A DNA stretch of 64,000 bases from Methyloprofundus sp. GTDB taxonomy: Bacteria > Pseudomonadota > Gammaproteobacteria > Methylococcales > Methylomonadaceae. Under the pieces are notes generated by a model. That model was not told where the DNA came from. It worked only from the letters and a program-made list of their open reading frames with translations, and did no database searches. Position numbers and translations under genes: made by a program. This document shows positions 42,813-52,995 of this stretch, one piece after another. The stretch is taken from positions 1 to 64,000 of the forward strand of contig JACUUF010000002.1 in the NCBI GenBank assembly GCA_014859465.1, given 5' to 3'. Positions within the stretch are counted from its first letter, which is position 1, and each line of letters begins with the position of its first letter.

Positions 42813-45471
42813 AAAGTGGTTAGGTGGCTACTCCGTAGGTGAATCGGACAAAAAGGCTAAAAAGTCTTCATTGCTTGATTTGGATGAACTTACCAGAAAG
42901 ATTAAAGATTCAATATCTGATTTTTTTGAAGACGACTCATTGTTAAAAGCTCATAACGCTTATCGGTCTATTTTGGGGTTGCCGCAATTTAAGTACCTGC
43001 TCCCGTACAAAGATTTCCAAGAGCAAAACGAACTGTTTTTACTGGAGGGCAATGGTTTCGATGATGCAGGAGCAGGCATTGTCTCCAATGGTTTTGTTCT
43101 TGAGCTTTATTCCCCACAAACTGGTGCTGATCAAAACATGGAAAGGGTTTTGCAGTCTATCTATCTGCAAGCCCCAAAAGGGACCTCTATTAGCGTAACG
43201 CTGTTTGCTACCCCTCATATAAAGGATCGGATGGTTTCTCGCGCAAATAGTGTGTTTGAGGATTTTGAGCTAGGCATAGAAAAAGAACCGTGGGAAGTTA
43301 GGAATAAAAACATTTACCGAACCGCCATCAGGAATCGCATAAGCTTTTATCAAAAAGGTGCGTTTGAATCACATGTTGATGGTGTGCGCGGCTATCTCTT
43401 TAAGGACTTTAGAGCGATCATTTCCGTCGTTATGCCGTCAGATGTTAAAAACTCTGGTGCCATAGAGGAAGCCCTTTCATTCAGGGATAGTGTGGAGTCA
43501 ACACTATCATCTGCACACTTAAAAACTTTTAGGTGGGGGCCGGATGATTTGGTTAACTGGGTGTCTGATATGCTAGATCATAATCGACTGCTAGACCCTT
43601 ATCATAATAGAGTGGTCAAGCAATATAACCCAGACCTTCCAACGCTTAACGATAACTTTACTCGTACCTGCGGCATAACGAGCGTGAGCGCGTCAGAGAT
43701 CAACCACTCAACGACTGATAGCTGCTTTGTGTCTATGTCGGTGGTTGATTACCCAAAAGACTCTTGGTTTCTCTCCAATATGGGCAACCTGGTTGGTGAC
43801 TTCTTCCAAGGTGCGCTCTCATACCCTTGCCCCTATATGATTACGATGATCGCTGTTTGTGGTGACAGGGCCGCTTTTAAGTCAAAGGCAGCAATGACTT
43901 CGGCCAGAAAAACCCAGCAGCTAGGCTCGCAAGCTGCGAAGTTTATTCCGGGCATCCAAGATGAGGCTGACGAATGGAAATATGCTGTTCGTGCATTGGA
44001 TGATGGTGCCACCATGGTAAACATGGGGGTCAAGGTATCGCTTTTTAGTAAAAAATCAGAAGTTAAGAAAAATATCGCAGAAGTAACCTCTGTTTGGACA
44101 AACAAGGGTTTTACGCTTTACAACGACACCTTTCTTGTCCCTCTTGGGTTTAAGTCTGTTATCCCTATGGGGGTTACTCAGACAGTTGCTAAGGACTTGG
44201 TATCTATGGGGCATGTTGGACCAAAGTTCTCGTCTAACGCCGTTTCTCTATCACCTATGATTGCAGAGTGGAAAGGAACTCCAACAAACAAAATCACATT
44301 GTTTGGACGCCGTGGGCAAATTATGGGGTTTGACTTGTATGACAACGATGCTGGTAACTACAATTTTGCGGTCATAGCCGGTTCTGGTTCTGGTAAATCA
44401 TTTTTCTTAAATGAAATTGCCTTCTCTTACCTTTCAACAGGCGGTAAGGTTTGGATTATCGACGTTGGCCGCTCATATCTAAAATTATGCAATGTTTTGG
44501 GTGGCGACTTCGTGGAGTTCTCTGAGTCATCGAACATTTGCATTAACCCCTTTTCGTTTATCCAAGACATTAATGAAGAAATGGAGGTATTGAAGCCCCT
44601 ACTCTCTCAAATGATGACGGGAGACGACAATCGCCTAACAGGTGTTCAACTTGCAGAGTTGGAGCGTGCTGTTAAGGCAACATGGGATAAGCATGGGCGA
44701 AAAGCGACAGTTACCCTAGTCAGGAATGAGTTGCAGTCTATGTGTGATGACTCAACTCAAATATGCCCTGTCGGGGAAATGGCTAAAATGCTCTACCCGT
44801 GGACAAAGAATGGTATTTACGGTCGGTACTTTGAAGGTGAAGCTAATCTAAATTTCACCAACCCCTTTACTGTTTTAGAACTGGAAGAGCTTAAGTCTAA
44901 AAAAGCGCTTCAGACTGTTGTACTTATGATTTTGATGTATCGAATCACTAATGATATGTATGTTAATCGAGACGGTTCCAAGAAAGTGGTAATTATCGAC
45001 GAAGCTTGGTCCCTGATGTCTGGCGGTGATACAGCTGAGTTTATTGAAACCGGTTACCGTCGAGCGCGTAAATATGGTGGCGCTTTTGGCACAGCAACAC
45101 AGTCTGTTGATGATTATTACAAAAACGAGGGTGCCTTGGCAGCATTAAATAATGCTGACTGGGTCTTTATGCTACGTCAAAAGAAAGAGTCCATTCAGCG
45201 ATTCGAGAAGGATGGCAAGATATCTATGGATGCTTGGAAAAAGCGCACACTCTTGGATTTAACAACAAAGCACGGCGTATTCTCAGAAGTGTTTGTTAAC
45301 TATCCTGGTGGCGAAGGTGTGGGTAGGCTTTTTGTAGATCCGTTTACATCCCTTCTTTATTCGTCAAGGGATGATGATTTTCAGGCGATCAAGGCTAAAG
45401 AGGCGCAAGGCTTGTCTACCGCTGAGGCTATTGAGGTGGTGCTAAAAGAGCGAGGAATTCAGATTGTCTAA
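42793..45471 (+). CDS. traC: TraC (VirB4-like ATPase)
   Basis: GSGSGKSFFLNEIA, VVIIDEAWSLMSG. Confidence 0.93.
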   Translation: MGVNKIRKWLGGYSVGESDKKAKKSSLLDLDELTRKIKDSISDFFEDDSLLKAHNAYRSILGLPQFKYLLPYKDFQEQNELFLLEGNGFDDAGAGIVSNGFVLELYSPQTGADQNMERVLQSIYLQAPKGTSISVTLFATPHIKDRMVSRANSVFEDFELGIEKEPWEVRNKNIYRTAIRNRISFYQKGAFESHVDGVRGYLFKDFRAIISVVMPSDVKNSGAIEEALSFRDSVESTLSSAHLKTFRWGPDDLVNWVSDMLDHNRLLDPYHNRVVKQYNPDLPTLNDNFTRTCGITSVSASEINHSTTDSCFVSMSVVDYPKDSWFLSNMGNLVGDFFQGALSYPCPYMITMIAVCGDRAAFKSKAAMTSARKTQQLGSQAAKFIPGIQDEADEWKYAVRALDDGATMVNMGVKVSLFSKKSEVKKNIAEVTSVWTNKGFTLYNDTFLVPLGFKSVIPMGVTQTVAKDLVSMGHVGPKFSSNAVSLSPMIAEWKGTPTNKITLFGRRGQIMGFDLYDNDAGNYNFAVIAGSGSGKSFFLNEIAFSYLSTGGKVWIIDVGRSYLKLCNVLGGDFVEFSESSNICINPFSFIQDINEEMEVLKPLLSQMMTGDDNRLTGVQLAELERAVKATWDKHGRKATVTLVRNELQSMCDDSTQICPVGEMAKMLYPWTKNGIYGRYFEGEANLNFTNPFTVLELEELKSKKALQTVVLMILMYRITNDMYVNRDGSKKVVIIDEAWSLMSGGDTAEFIETGYRRARKYGGAFGTATQSVDDYYKNEGALAALNNADWVFMLRQKKESIQRFEKDGKISMDAWKKRTLLDLTTKHGVFSEVFVNYPGGEGVGRLFVDPFTSLLYSSRDDDFQAIKAKEAQGLSTAEAIEVVLKERGIQIV

Positions 45472-45868
45472 TTACTTCAGGATAAGTGTTTTTTTTCTTA
45501 CCGGTATTCTTGGGCTGGTTTTGTTTTTTCTAGTGAAAGACGGAATGCCTGCCACCCCTTTTTCCATGGTTAGCAACCAACAATCGCCCCTGTTTATTAC
45601 AGTTGATTTTGAGCAGGGATTTTATGACGCCAGAACTTCAGATGTTGCGGTAAATCCTGGTGCATGGATGAGCAGCTACATCGAAGATATCTGCTACAAG
45701 CGCCAATGCATAATCTTGCAATCAAGTTCTGTATTGGGCGGTGATGTCATTGATGTAAATTCTCTTTATAGAGAAGCCTTTTCAATAGAATCGCCTGCTG
45801 AAAAGCCAGACCTTGGAACAAACGATATTTTGAACTTTATTGAGATCCTAGAAGGTAAACGAAATTGA
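45464..45868 (+). CDS. TrbI-like / hypothetical bitopic T4SS protein
   Basis: N-terminal TM, position after traC. Confidence 0.4.
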   Translation: MSNYFRISVFFLTGILGLVLFFLVKDGMPATPFSMVSNQQSPLFITVDFEQGFYDARTSDVAVNPGAWMSSYIEDICYKRQCIILQSSSVLGGDVIDVNSLYREAFSIESPAEKPDLGTNDILNFIEILEGKRN

Positions 45869-46701
45869 AGTTTTTTCTGGTTTTCTTGCTTCTCTCCTTA
45901 CTGGCACCGTTTGCTGTTTACGCAAGCTCTGTTAGCGACTATAGATCAGCTCTTGATTGCCAAGGCAAGGATAGTTTTAACTGGTATTGCATTGAAGAGA
46001 AGAAAAAAGACGATGTAGCGCCTGAGGAGCCGTTGGTAACGCCAGCTCCGCCATCCGCACCTCATAAGGATGAAGCAAGCCCCTTGACCTATGAAGAGGA
46101 AATGCTGAATCGGTTTGATGAAATGGTTGAGCGTCTTGAGAGCCTTAAGCGCATTGCCATTGTAGAGCCAACCCATGAAAACGTCAGAAACTACATTTCG
46201 TACCAACTGGAAATTCAAAACAAAGCTGCTGTCTTTACTGATGCGTGGAAGCGTGTTCAGTGGCAAGACCCGGCTCTTGATTATTCAACGCGATTCACAA
46301 TGAATAATATCGGTAAGCAAGAAGAGCAAAGGGTCTTGCGTGATGCGCAGCAGAATACGCTTGCCGAACTGAGCGAGCTTGGTTGGGGTGTTTGGTTTTT
46401 TTACTCATCAACCTGCAGTTTCTGTCACAGAATGACGCCCTCTATAAATCTTATCAATAGCCAGGGCTTGTCAGTTTTACCTGTTTCAATTGACCACAAC
46501 CCCTTGCAAGGATTGGATATGGGATATTTTAAAGACCAAGGGCAGGCACAAGAGCTTGGGGTGACAATGACACCATCTCTATTTCTTGTAAACCAGAATA
46601 CGCGTCTTGTTGTTCCAGTTGCTTTTGGAATCATAAGTTACCAAGAGCTAGTTAGGCGCATTCACACTATTGTAAAAACTGAACCCGGGGATAATTTTTG
46701 A
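45865..46701 (+). CDS. traF: TraF (thioredoxin-like)
   Basis: FFYSSTCSFCHRMTPSI, signal peptide. Confidence 0.87.
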   Translation: MKFFLVFLLLSLLAPFAVYASSVSDYRSALDCQGKDSFNWYCIEEKKKDDVAPEEPLVTPAPPSAPHKDEASPLTYEEEMLNRFDEMVERLESLKRIAIVEPTHENVRNYISYQLEIQNKAAVFTDAWKRVQWQDPALDYSTRFTMNNIGKQEEQRVLRDAQQNTLAELSELGWGVWFFYSSTCSFCHRMTPSINLINSQGLSVLPVSIDHNPLQGLDMGYFKDQGQAQELGVTMTPSLFLVNQNTRLVVPVAFGIISYQELVRRIHTIVKTEPGDNF

Positions 46702-48164
46702 TGAAAAAGACCGTTATTGCAGCAGCTATTATTGCTTCAATGGTTTCACTAAAATCGCACGCTAGTGTTGGTGAGCTGTTTGAGCAAATGGGTACGGTGA
46801 CGTCAACAAGCCCTGGCGCGTTCAAGGGTCAGACAATGACGCACTATGTTGGTGGAAGCGCAAGCTTCAGAACTCCTCAGCGAACCTATCAATTGGCAAG
46901 TATGTCACCACCAAGCATTTCTGCTGGATGTGGCGGCATAGATCTTTATGCTGGCTCATTTTCATTCATTAATTCCGATCAATTGGTTCGGGCATTGCAG
47001 AATATTGGCAACAATGCAGCCGGTGCAATTTTTAAGCTGGCCATCGACTCTGTTTCACCCCAGTTAGGTGGTGTCATGGACTACATGAATGACCTTTCTC
47101 AGAAAATTAACGCCCTCAATGTCAACTCTTGTCAAGCTGCAGAGGGTTTTGTGGAAATGGGTGCAGACCTAGTTAGAGGCAACAAGACTGACAACTATGT
47201 AACGCAGTGGGGTAGCCGCGTTTCAGGTGTTTGGGATGATGTGTCGAGCGCCAGGGAGAATATTTCAAAAAATATCTCAGACCGTAAGTCTGCACGCGAA
47301 TCAGCCAAAAGTGATCCAGATATTGGTGACAAATTGCGACCTGTCAACATTACTTGGGAGTCTTTAAGGGCGGCTAGATATAACGGTGGAAACACGATTG
47401 GTATTGATGACGCTAGGTTAATGGTAACCCTGTTTGGCTCGGTAATTTGCTCAAACCAGTTTTCACCTTCTGATACAGGAGATGCTGATAGAGCTTGCCT
47501 GTTTGAAAGGCCTTCTTTTGATACTTTTTCCGATTTCTTGGTTGGTGATAATTTTGAAATCAAGGCTTCTCAATGCCTTCTTACGGGAGGATCTGACCAG
47601 CAAAGAGCTTGCATGAGTAATGAGTACGCCTCTACCTTAAGGTATGAATATACCGTCCAAGGCAATCAGTATCATAACTTCCAAGCCTACATTAAAGCTG
47701 AGATGGATTTTCTAAAAGACTCTCTAATTAGTCGAGGATTCACATCGGGTGGAAATCTTGATGATGCTCGACTAAAAAGGGCTTTCGGCATTGTAAATAT
47801 GTCGCGCGTTCCTGCTTGGTCCTTAATTAAGCTTTCATCAATGGATGCGGTAGGGTCATCATTCTACTCAAATGCTGCTGACGCAATAGCAGCAGACATC
47901 GCTTATAACTACATTATCTTTTTATCCGAAGCTGTCAGAAGAAGTGTCTATCAAGAGCGTGCCAAAGGCCGATTTACAGCAACCCAAGATGATCAAGCGC
48001 AGCTAGATGCCCAGCTTGCTCACATTGGTGAGGTTGTTGGCTGGTTTGATGGTTTGAGATTAGATGCTCAAACACGTTTTGCTGAACTGGGTCAGATATC
48101 TGCAACAGTTAGCGCCCTATCATCATCTTTTGAGCACAGAATGGCTCAGATTAACCGGAGATAA
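46698..48164 (+). CDS. traH: TraH
   Basis: ISAGCGGIDLYAGSFSFI, position. Confidence 0.9.
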   Translation: MMKKTVIAAAIIASMVSLKSHASVGELFEQMGTVTSTSPGAFKGQTMTHYVGGSASFRTPQRTYQLASMSPPSISAGCGGIDLYAGSFSFINSDQLVRALQNIGNNAAGAIFKLAIDSVSPQLGGVMDYMNDLSQKINALNVNSCQAAEGFVEMGADLVRGNKTDNYVTQWGSRVSGVWDDVSSARENISKNISDRKSARESAKSDPDIGDKLRPVNITWESLRAARYNGGNTIGIDDARLMVTLFGSVICSNQFSPSDTGDADRACLFERPSFDTFSDFLVGDNFEIKASQCLLTGGSDQQRACMSNEYASTLRYEYTVQGNQYHNFQAYIKAEMDFLKDSLISRGFTSGGNLDDARLKRAFGIVNMSRVPAWSLIKLSSMDAVGSSFYSNAADAIAADIAYNYIIFLSEAVRRSVYQERAKGRFTATQDDQAQLDAQLAHIGEVVGWFDGLRLDAQTRFAELGQISATVSALSSSFEHRMAQINRR

Positions 48165-48169
48165 TCACT

Positions 48170-51100
48170 TTGACATGGGAAATCTATAGTTACTGGAATA
48201 CGGAGATATTTTTTAACGTTTTTCAGGGGATTGCTTTAATTTTAAACAATGCAGACTTCTATGATTTGCTTGTTATTGGCGTTTCCATGGGAACGATATT
48301 TGCCATGCTTTCTTCTTTTTTATCTGGCAAAGGCTCTCCGATGGAGGTTGTCAAATATGTAATGGCCGGTTTTATAATCTTTTACATACTAGTGATCCCA
48401 AGAAGCACTGTGACAATAATTGATAAAAGCTTCCTTACACAAGATTCCGCACCAAGAACTGTCTCCGGTGTTCCCACTGTCTTGGCTTTTCTCGCCCACT
48501 CCTCTTCTTTTGTTGGTCAATGGGTTGATGAGCAGTATGGGGCGGTTTTCGGCATGCCGGATGAGCTTCGTGCTGCGGGCACACACATGACAAGAAAAAT
48601 TCTTCTTTCGACCGTGATGGCTGAGCCCCAGAACGCAAGGTTTTACAATAACATGACCGAGTATGCTCGCGAATGCGTTGGTTACGACATTAGCACTGGC
48701 TATAAATCATTTGATGATATAACAAATGCTTCAGATACATGGGCAGCACTTGGCGACACAAATAATGCCATTCTTGTAACAATGAGTCTTCCGCGCACTG
48801 GTGGTGGAGTTGACCTGGAAGTAATGACCTGTGGGCAGGCTTACGACTACCTTACACTGGAAAAAGAAGACATTGCGACAACATTAGAAACAAGGCTTGC
48901 TGGTTCCGCCTTCCCTGGCATGGATGAAAGCGCAGCTAAGGTAGCTTATGGATCAGTTTTAACATCCTCAATGGCTGCTTTTATGGGTGACGCCACAAGC
49001 GATATGTCACAACACTTTAGGAATGTAACAGCTCAGAATGTTTTTTTAAAATCCATCGGTGAGCTTGGCGGTGACCCGTTGGCAAATGCTAGGGCTAGAA
49101 TTGGTGTTGAGTCAGGAGCAAACCAAAAAGCCGAGCTTGCCAAGTCATTTGTTTACACGATAACAATAGTGCAGCTTTTGGTTTATGCGTTTTTTCCGTT
49201 AATTGTTGCCTTGATAATTATTGCTGGCCCAGCCGGACTAAAATCTTTCGGATTAGTGGTAAAGGTTCTTTTTTGGTTGGCCCTTCTTCAGGCGTCTCAG
49301 ATCGTGCTTGATAACGTCATCCTGATGAATGCCGCTGCAGAGGCAAGAAACTCCGTTACCATGTTTGGCACGGGGTCTATTAATGCATGGGATTCAGCTG
49401 GTGGAGTAATTAATGGCATGGAGGATCAGTTGCAAAACGCACTGTTCGCTTCACTTGCTTTAACCTGGGCTCTTATGAGTGGTGCAGGTTCAATTGGTGG
49501 AAGCATTGCGACCGGCTTATTCAGTGGCGCTCAAACTTACAATGAAAGAACAGCAACAGATACAGCCGCCGAAGGTAGAAATAACTACGGAGACGTCAAG
49601 TGGAACAATAAAAACTTTGACAATACCGCTGGCGCTGCTTATAACACGAGGCCAAGCGCAGACGCAATTGGTGGTGATTATCGGGCAACTGATGGTGCTG
49701 TTAATAAAATATCAGCCGAAGGCAAAACCTCATACCACGGCAGTGATCGAGAGCACAATGTTTCATCGTTTGATACCTCAACAATGAAAGGCGCATCAGA
49801 TAACTTTCGAGCGCAGTCAGAGTCTTCAAATGCTTCAGCTATGGAGTTCACCAAGCAAGCTCAACAATCAAGGGAGCTTGCAATGTCAAGCCTCTATTCT
49901 GCTATGAGCAATACAAATGTCGGTGATGCTTACCAGCATGTAACTGGTTCACAAAGCACAAAAGCGTTTGAAGACACTTACACGAGGGCCAAACAGGTTG
50001 CCAGTGATCTCTCTGAAAAATACGGAATTAGTGAGTCTGATGTACTGGCCGGGGTAACCTCTTCATATCGAAATATTGAAGCTGGTGGCAGCGTTGGTTT
50101 TTCAATTGCAGGCACAGGGGCTGCTCTTTCAACAAAAACTGGTACTGATGAGAAGATCCAGGAAGAGTTCAAAAGAGATTATCAAAAAGCGGTTGAAGAG
50201 CTTGTCAAGCAAACTGATACTGAAGGCCGTCAAGAAATGGTTAAGTTTGCAGATTCTGCTATCGACAACCACCAAAACACAACAAATATCGGGATGGACG
50301 AAACTACCGCGCGTGGATTCCAAGAAAATGCAAAAAATGCCTCAGCTCTTTCTGATGCAGCAAGTGCAAAAAGGACTGATGCGCAAAGGTTTTCTGAGCT
50401 ATCTGAGCGTGCTGAAATGGTTTCGCGCAACATGGGTATTGATGTAAAGCAAAGCATGACTGGGCGCGAAGTTAAGCAAATCACCGACCATATTCAGAAC
50501 GGTGATTTCGAGAAGGCTATCCCGTTAATGGAGGCGGCGATTGCTAGAACCGAATTGTCAGGAGGTTTTGGCCCAACCAAGCAGGTTCCTGTTAATGTTC
50601 AAGCCCACAATCAATCCTCTAATGACCAGGTTGATAGTCGCTTTGTCAGTAATCAACAAAATGTTAATCGTCCAACTTATGTGTCTGCTGATGTTGCTAA
50701 TCGGCAAGCAGAGGTTGCGGCAAAACATGACAATGCTCAGGTCGCTACACAAATGCTACATGATAACGCTGCCAACAATGCCGCCAAAATTGCAGGGGGC
50801 ATTGATCCTAAAACCAAAGATGGCAATGTTCGTGAGGCGGTTGAGGAGCAGCACGATAATGTTAATCGTGCTCAAAGTATGCAGCAAAAAGAGCAAGAGA
50901 GACAAGGGAGGACTTCAGCCCAGGTCTCAGAAGGGTTTAAGCCCCTTTCGCCAGATGAAGAGCAGGCTAATTTTGAGAGAAATCGTGGCATTATGATTGA
51001 GTCGTATGAGAAAAACCTTAGTTTAACCAGGGAGCAAGCGACAGTGATGGTTGATAATGCTCTTCGTCCATCCATGGAGAATTATTATGAAAAAAATAAG

Positions 51101-51196
51101 CCTATGGTAAGAGAGTATTCACAGGCGCAGCCATCTTCACAGGCGCAGCCATCTTCACAGGCGCAGCCATCTTCACAGGCGCCAAAAAAAGGCTAA
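48170..51196 (+). CDS. traG: TraG mating-pair stabilization protein
   Basis: 1008 aa, N-terminal multi-TM, long polar C-terminus. Confidence 0.88.
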   Translation: MTWEIYSYWNTEIFFNVFQGIALILNNADFYDLLVIGVSMGTIFAMLSSFLSGKGSPMEVVKYVMAGFIIFYILVIPRSTVTIIDKSFLTQDSAPRTVSGVPTVLAFLAHSSSFVGQWVDEQYGAVFGMPDELRAAGTHMTRKILLSTVMAEPQNARFYNNMTEYARECVGYDISTGYKSFDDITNASDTWAALGDTNNAILVTMSLPRTGGGVDLEVMTCGQAYDYLTLEKEDIATTLETRLAGSAFPGMDESAAKVAYGSVLTSSMAAFMGDATSDMSQHFRNVTAQNVFLKSIGELGGDPLANARARIGVESGANQKAELAKSFVYTITIVQLLVYAFFPLIVALIIIAGPAGLKSFGLVVKVLFWLALLQASQIVLDNVILMNAAAEARNSVTMFGTGSINAWDSAGGVINGMEDQLQNALFASLALTWALMSGAGSIGGSIATGLFSGAQTYNERTATDTAAEGRNNYGDVKWNNKNFDNTAGAAYNTRPSADAIGGDYRATDGAVNKISAEGKTSYHGSDREHNVSSFDTSTMKGASDNFRAQSESSNASAMEFTKQAQQSRELAMSSLYSAMSNTNVGDAYQHVTGSQSTKAFEDTYTRAKQVASDLSEKYGISESDVLAGVTSSYRNIEAGGSVGFSIAGTGAALSTKTGTDEKIQEEFKRDYQKAVEELVKQTDTEGRQEMVKFADSAIDNHQNTTNIGMDETTARGFQENAKNASALSDAASAKRTDAQRFSELSERAEMVSRNMGIDVKQSMTGREVKQITDHIQNGDFEKAIPLMEAAIARTELSGGFGPTKQVPVNVQAHNQSSNDQVDSRFVSNQQNVNRPTYVSADVANRQAEVAAKHDNAQVATQMLHDNAANNAAKIAGGIDPKTKDGNVREAVEEQHDNVNRAQSMQQKEQERQGRTSAQVSEGFKPLSPDEEQANFERNRGIMIESYEKNLSLTREQATVMVDNALRPSMENYYEKNKPMVREYSQAQPSSQAQPSSQAQPSSQAPKKG
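51118..51182 (+). repeat. 18-bp tandem repeat in the traG 3' end
   Basis: ACAGGCGCAGCCATCTTC x3 plus partial; encodes SQAQPS repeats. Confidence 0.9.
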
Positions 51197-51243
51197 AAAT
51201 CAAAAGCACCTTGTATAATTAAGAAAAATTTGCGAGGTGTGTC

Positions 51244-51633
51244 ATGTCTAAATTAAAAGCTTTGCCAAACGACTGGGATTTAATTAGAGAGTCCGATGAG
51301 TCAAAAATCAAACCTGTAAAATCAGATTTCCCAGACAGGTCTGAACAAGAGTTCCAGTCTGCAATAGGCGTGATGGCTGGAGTTTTGGTGGCATCTATTA
51401 CTGTCGGTGTATTATTTTTTGGCTACGAAGTCTCTAGTTTTGGTGCATCTATCATCTATTTGATTTTGGCGATCATTTTTTGGGTGTTGCACGGTGCTAC
51501 GGTTGACCAAAACTTCACCCTTGATCAAGGTGGCGGGAATCCTGTGTTTGATATGAATGACTCTGGTCCAACAAGAGCTGGAACTAGCGAGGCTGGCACC
51601 TCTCTATACCCAACGGGTAGCCTTTCGGATTAA
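51244..51633 (+). CDS. Hypothetical two-TM protein
   Basis: 129 aa ORF. Confidence 0.6.
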   Translation: MSKLKALPNDWDLIRESDESKIKPVKSDFPDRSEQEFQSAIGVMAGVLVASITVGVLFFGYEVSSFGASIIYLILAIIFWVLHGATVDQNFTLDQGGGNPVFDMNDSGPTRAGTSEAGTSLYPTGSLSD

Positions 51634-51653
51634 CCCAAAGCCAATTTCCAAGA

Positions 51654-51675
51654 CCTCCTTTCCTGGTAAAGGAGG
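51654..51675 (+). promoter_or_regulatory. SD-sequestering hairpin before the signal peptidase gene
   Basis: CCTCCTTT-cctggt-AAAGGAGG, perfect 8 bp. Confidence 0.65.
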
Positions 51676-51683
51676 TGCTTTTA

Positions 51684-52256
51684 ATGCAACAAAATCTTTC
51701 TACACAAAACACAAATCACACAGGCTTAACACTAAAAAGCAGGCTGAATAGCTTCTTTAATCGTCCGCTCGTTTTTTATCCGGTGCTATTTTTCTTTTTA
51801 GCCTATCTGGCGTTTTCATACCTCTTTTCTTTTGGTATTAATTTCACCCACTCACTGCCATACAAGTATTTCATTTTCGCAAAGCACTTTGATGTCAAAG
51901 ACCTTGAGCGTGAAGACATAGTTAAAGCCAGGTACCTCAATGGTTATGCCTTTGAGCAAGGTTCATTATTTGTAAAACGTATCGGCGGAATGCCTGGAGA
52001 CGAGATCACCCATATTGGCCAAGATGTTTATATAAACGGCAAGCATATAGGTACAGCGAAGCTATTTGGTGGGATCAATCAAGATGGCGATCCTCTGGAT
52101 ATGTCTGAACCGGGTGTCATTCCCAATAACTACTACTTCCTTTATACCTCGCATCCAGACTCATTTGACAGTCGATATAGGTACTTAGGCCTGGTGCATG
52201 AGCGATGGATAAAAGGAAAGTCGCTAATCGGTTTTGGCGCACAGGAGGAGCTTTAA
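51684..52256 (+). CDS. S26-family signal peptidase (TraF/LepB type)
   Basis: NFTHSLPYKYFI, LFVKRIGGMPGDEI. Confidence 0.87.
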   Translation: MQQNLSTQNTNHTGLTLKSRLNSFFNRPLVFYPVLFFFLAYLAFSYLFSFGINFTHSLPYKYFIFAKHFDVKDLEREDIVKARYLNGYAFEQGSLFVKRIGGMPGDEITHIGQDVYINGKHIGTAKLFGGINQDGDPLDMSEPGVIPNNYYFLYTSHPDSFDSRYRYLGLVHERWIKGKSLIGFGAQEEL

Positions 52257-52994
52257 TTGAAGTCTGAATTCAAACACAAGAAAAAAGATACCTGCAAGCC
52301 CACAGGGCTGGGTTCGTTCCAGTCCTTTTTGTTCTTGCTTGTTGTTGCCGTCGTTATTGGCGCGCTTTTAATTGATCGTCAAGCCCATGCATCGATTCAC
52401 CCTCAGCCAATTGGGACGATTTATGAGATCAAGGAAACCTCTTTACTGGAGGTAATTATGGCTCGACTGCACCACCTAAAGGAAACCGGTGAAATGGATC
52501 AAATGCAGGAAGAGTTTACCGGCAGAGCTTTAAACACAATAAAAAACCCGCCGGGCGTTAACTTACCAAGGGCTGACTACACTCGCTCAAAATATTACGA
52601 CCCATCCATAACGTTCAACGAGGACATTCTTTTACCTGACGGGGAAATCTTGCACCCAGCCGGGACAAGGGTTAATCCACTGAGGGTAAGAGGTCTATCA
52701 AAGCGCCTTATCTTTATAGACCAGCGTGATCAAGAGCAAGTCGCCTGGGCTTATGATCGCTACATGGAGTCGATGTGGCGTGACAAGGTTATCTTGGTTG
52801 CCGGTAGCTATATTGATCTTATGAATGAATGGAAACAGCCTGTTTATTTTGACCAGCTTGGTGTTGGAGCCAGTGCTGATGTCACGGGAACCCCGAAGCG
52901 CGAAACCATGGTCAGGCGCTTCAATATCCAGTCCTTACCCGCAATTATTTATCAGGAAGGAGATTTTTTAAGAATTGATGAGGTGCAAATTTAG
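52257..52994 (+). CDS. traW: TraW
   Basis: IGTIYEIKETSLLEVI, LIFIDQRDQEQVAWA. Confidence 0.87.
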   Translation: MKSEFKHKKKDTCKPTGLGSFQSFLFLLVVAVVIGALLIDRQAHASIHPQPIGTIYEIKETSLLEVIMARLHHLKETGEMDQMQEEFTGRALNTIKNPPGVNLPRADYTRSKYYDPSITFNEDILLPDGEILHPAGTRVNPLRVRGLSKRLIFIDQRDQEQVAWAYDRYMESMWRDKVILVAGSYIDLMNEWKQPVYFDQLGVGASADVTGTPKRETMVRRFNIQSLPAIIYQEGDFLRIDEVQI

Positions 52995-52995
52995 A

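Noticed and set aside
42793-45471. TraC as the coupling protein
   Set aside because: VirB4-type motifs and tra synteny; the coupling protein is the truncated minus-strand gene at the window end.
51118-51182. Tandem repeat as a regulatory element
   Set aside because: In-frame 18-bp repeats encoding SQAQPS, most likely slippage in a disordered C-terminus.
36603-51196. Prophage interpretation
   Set aside because: No capsid, tail or terminase genes; the long operon is clearly a conjugative T4SS.
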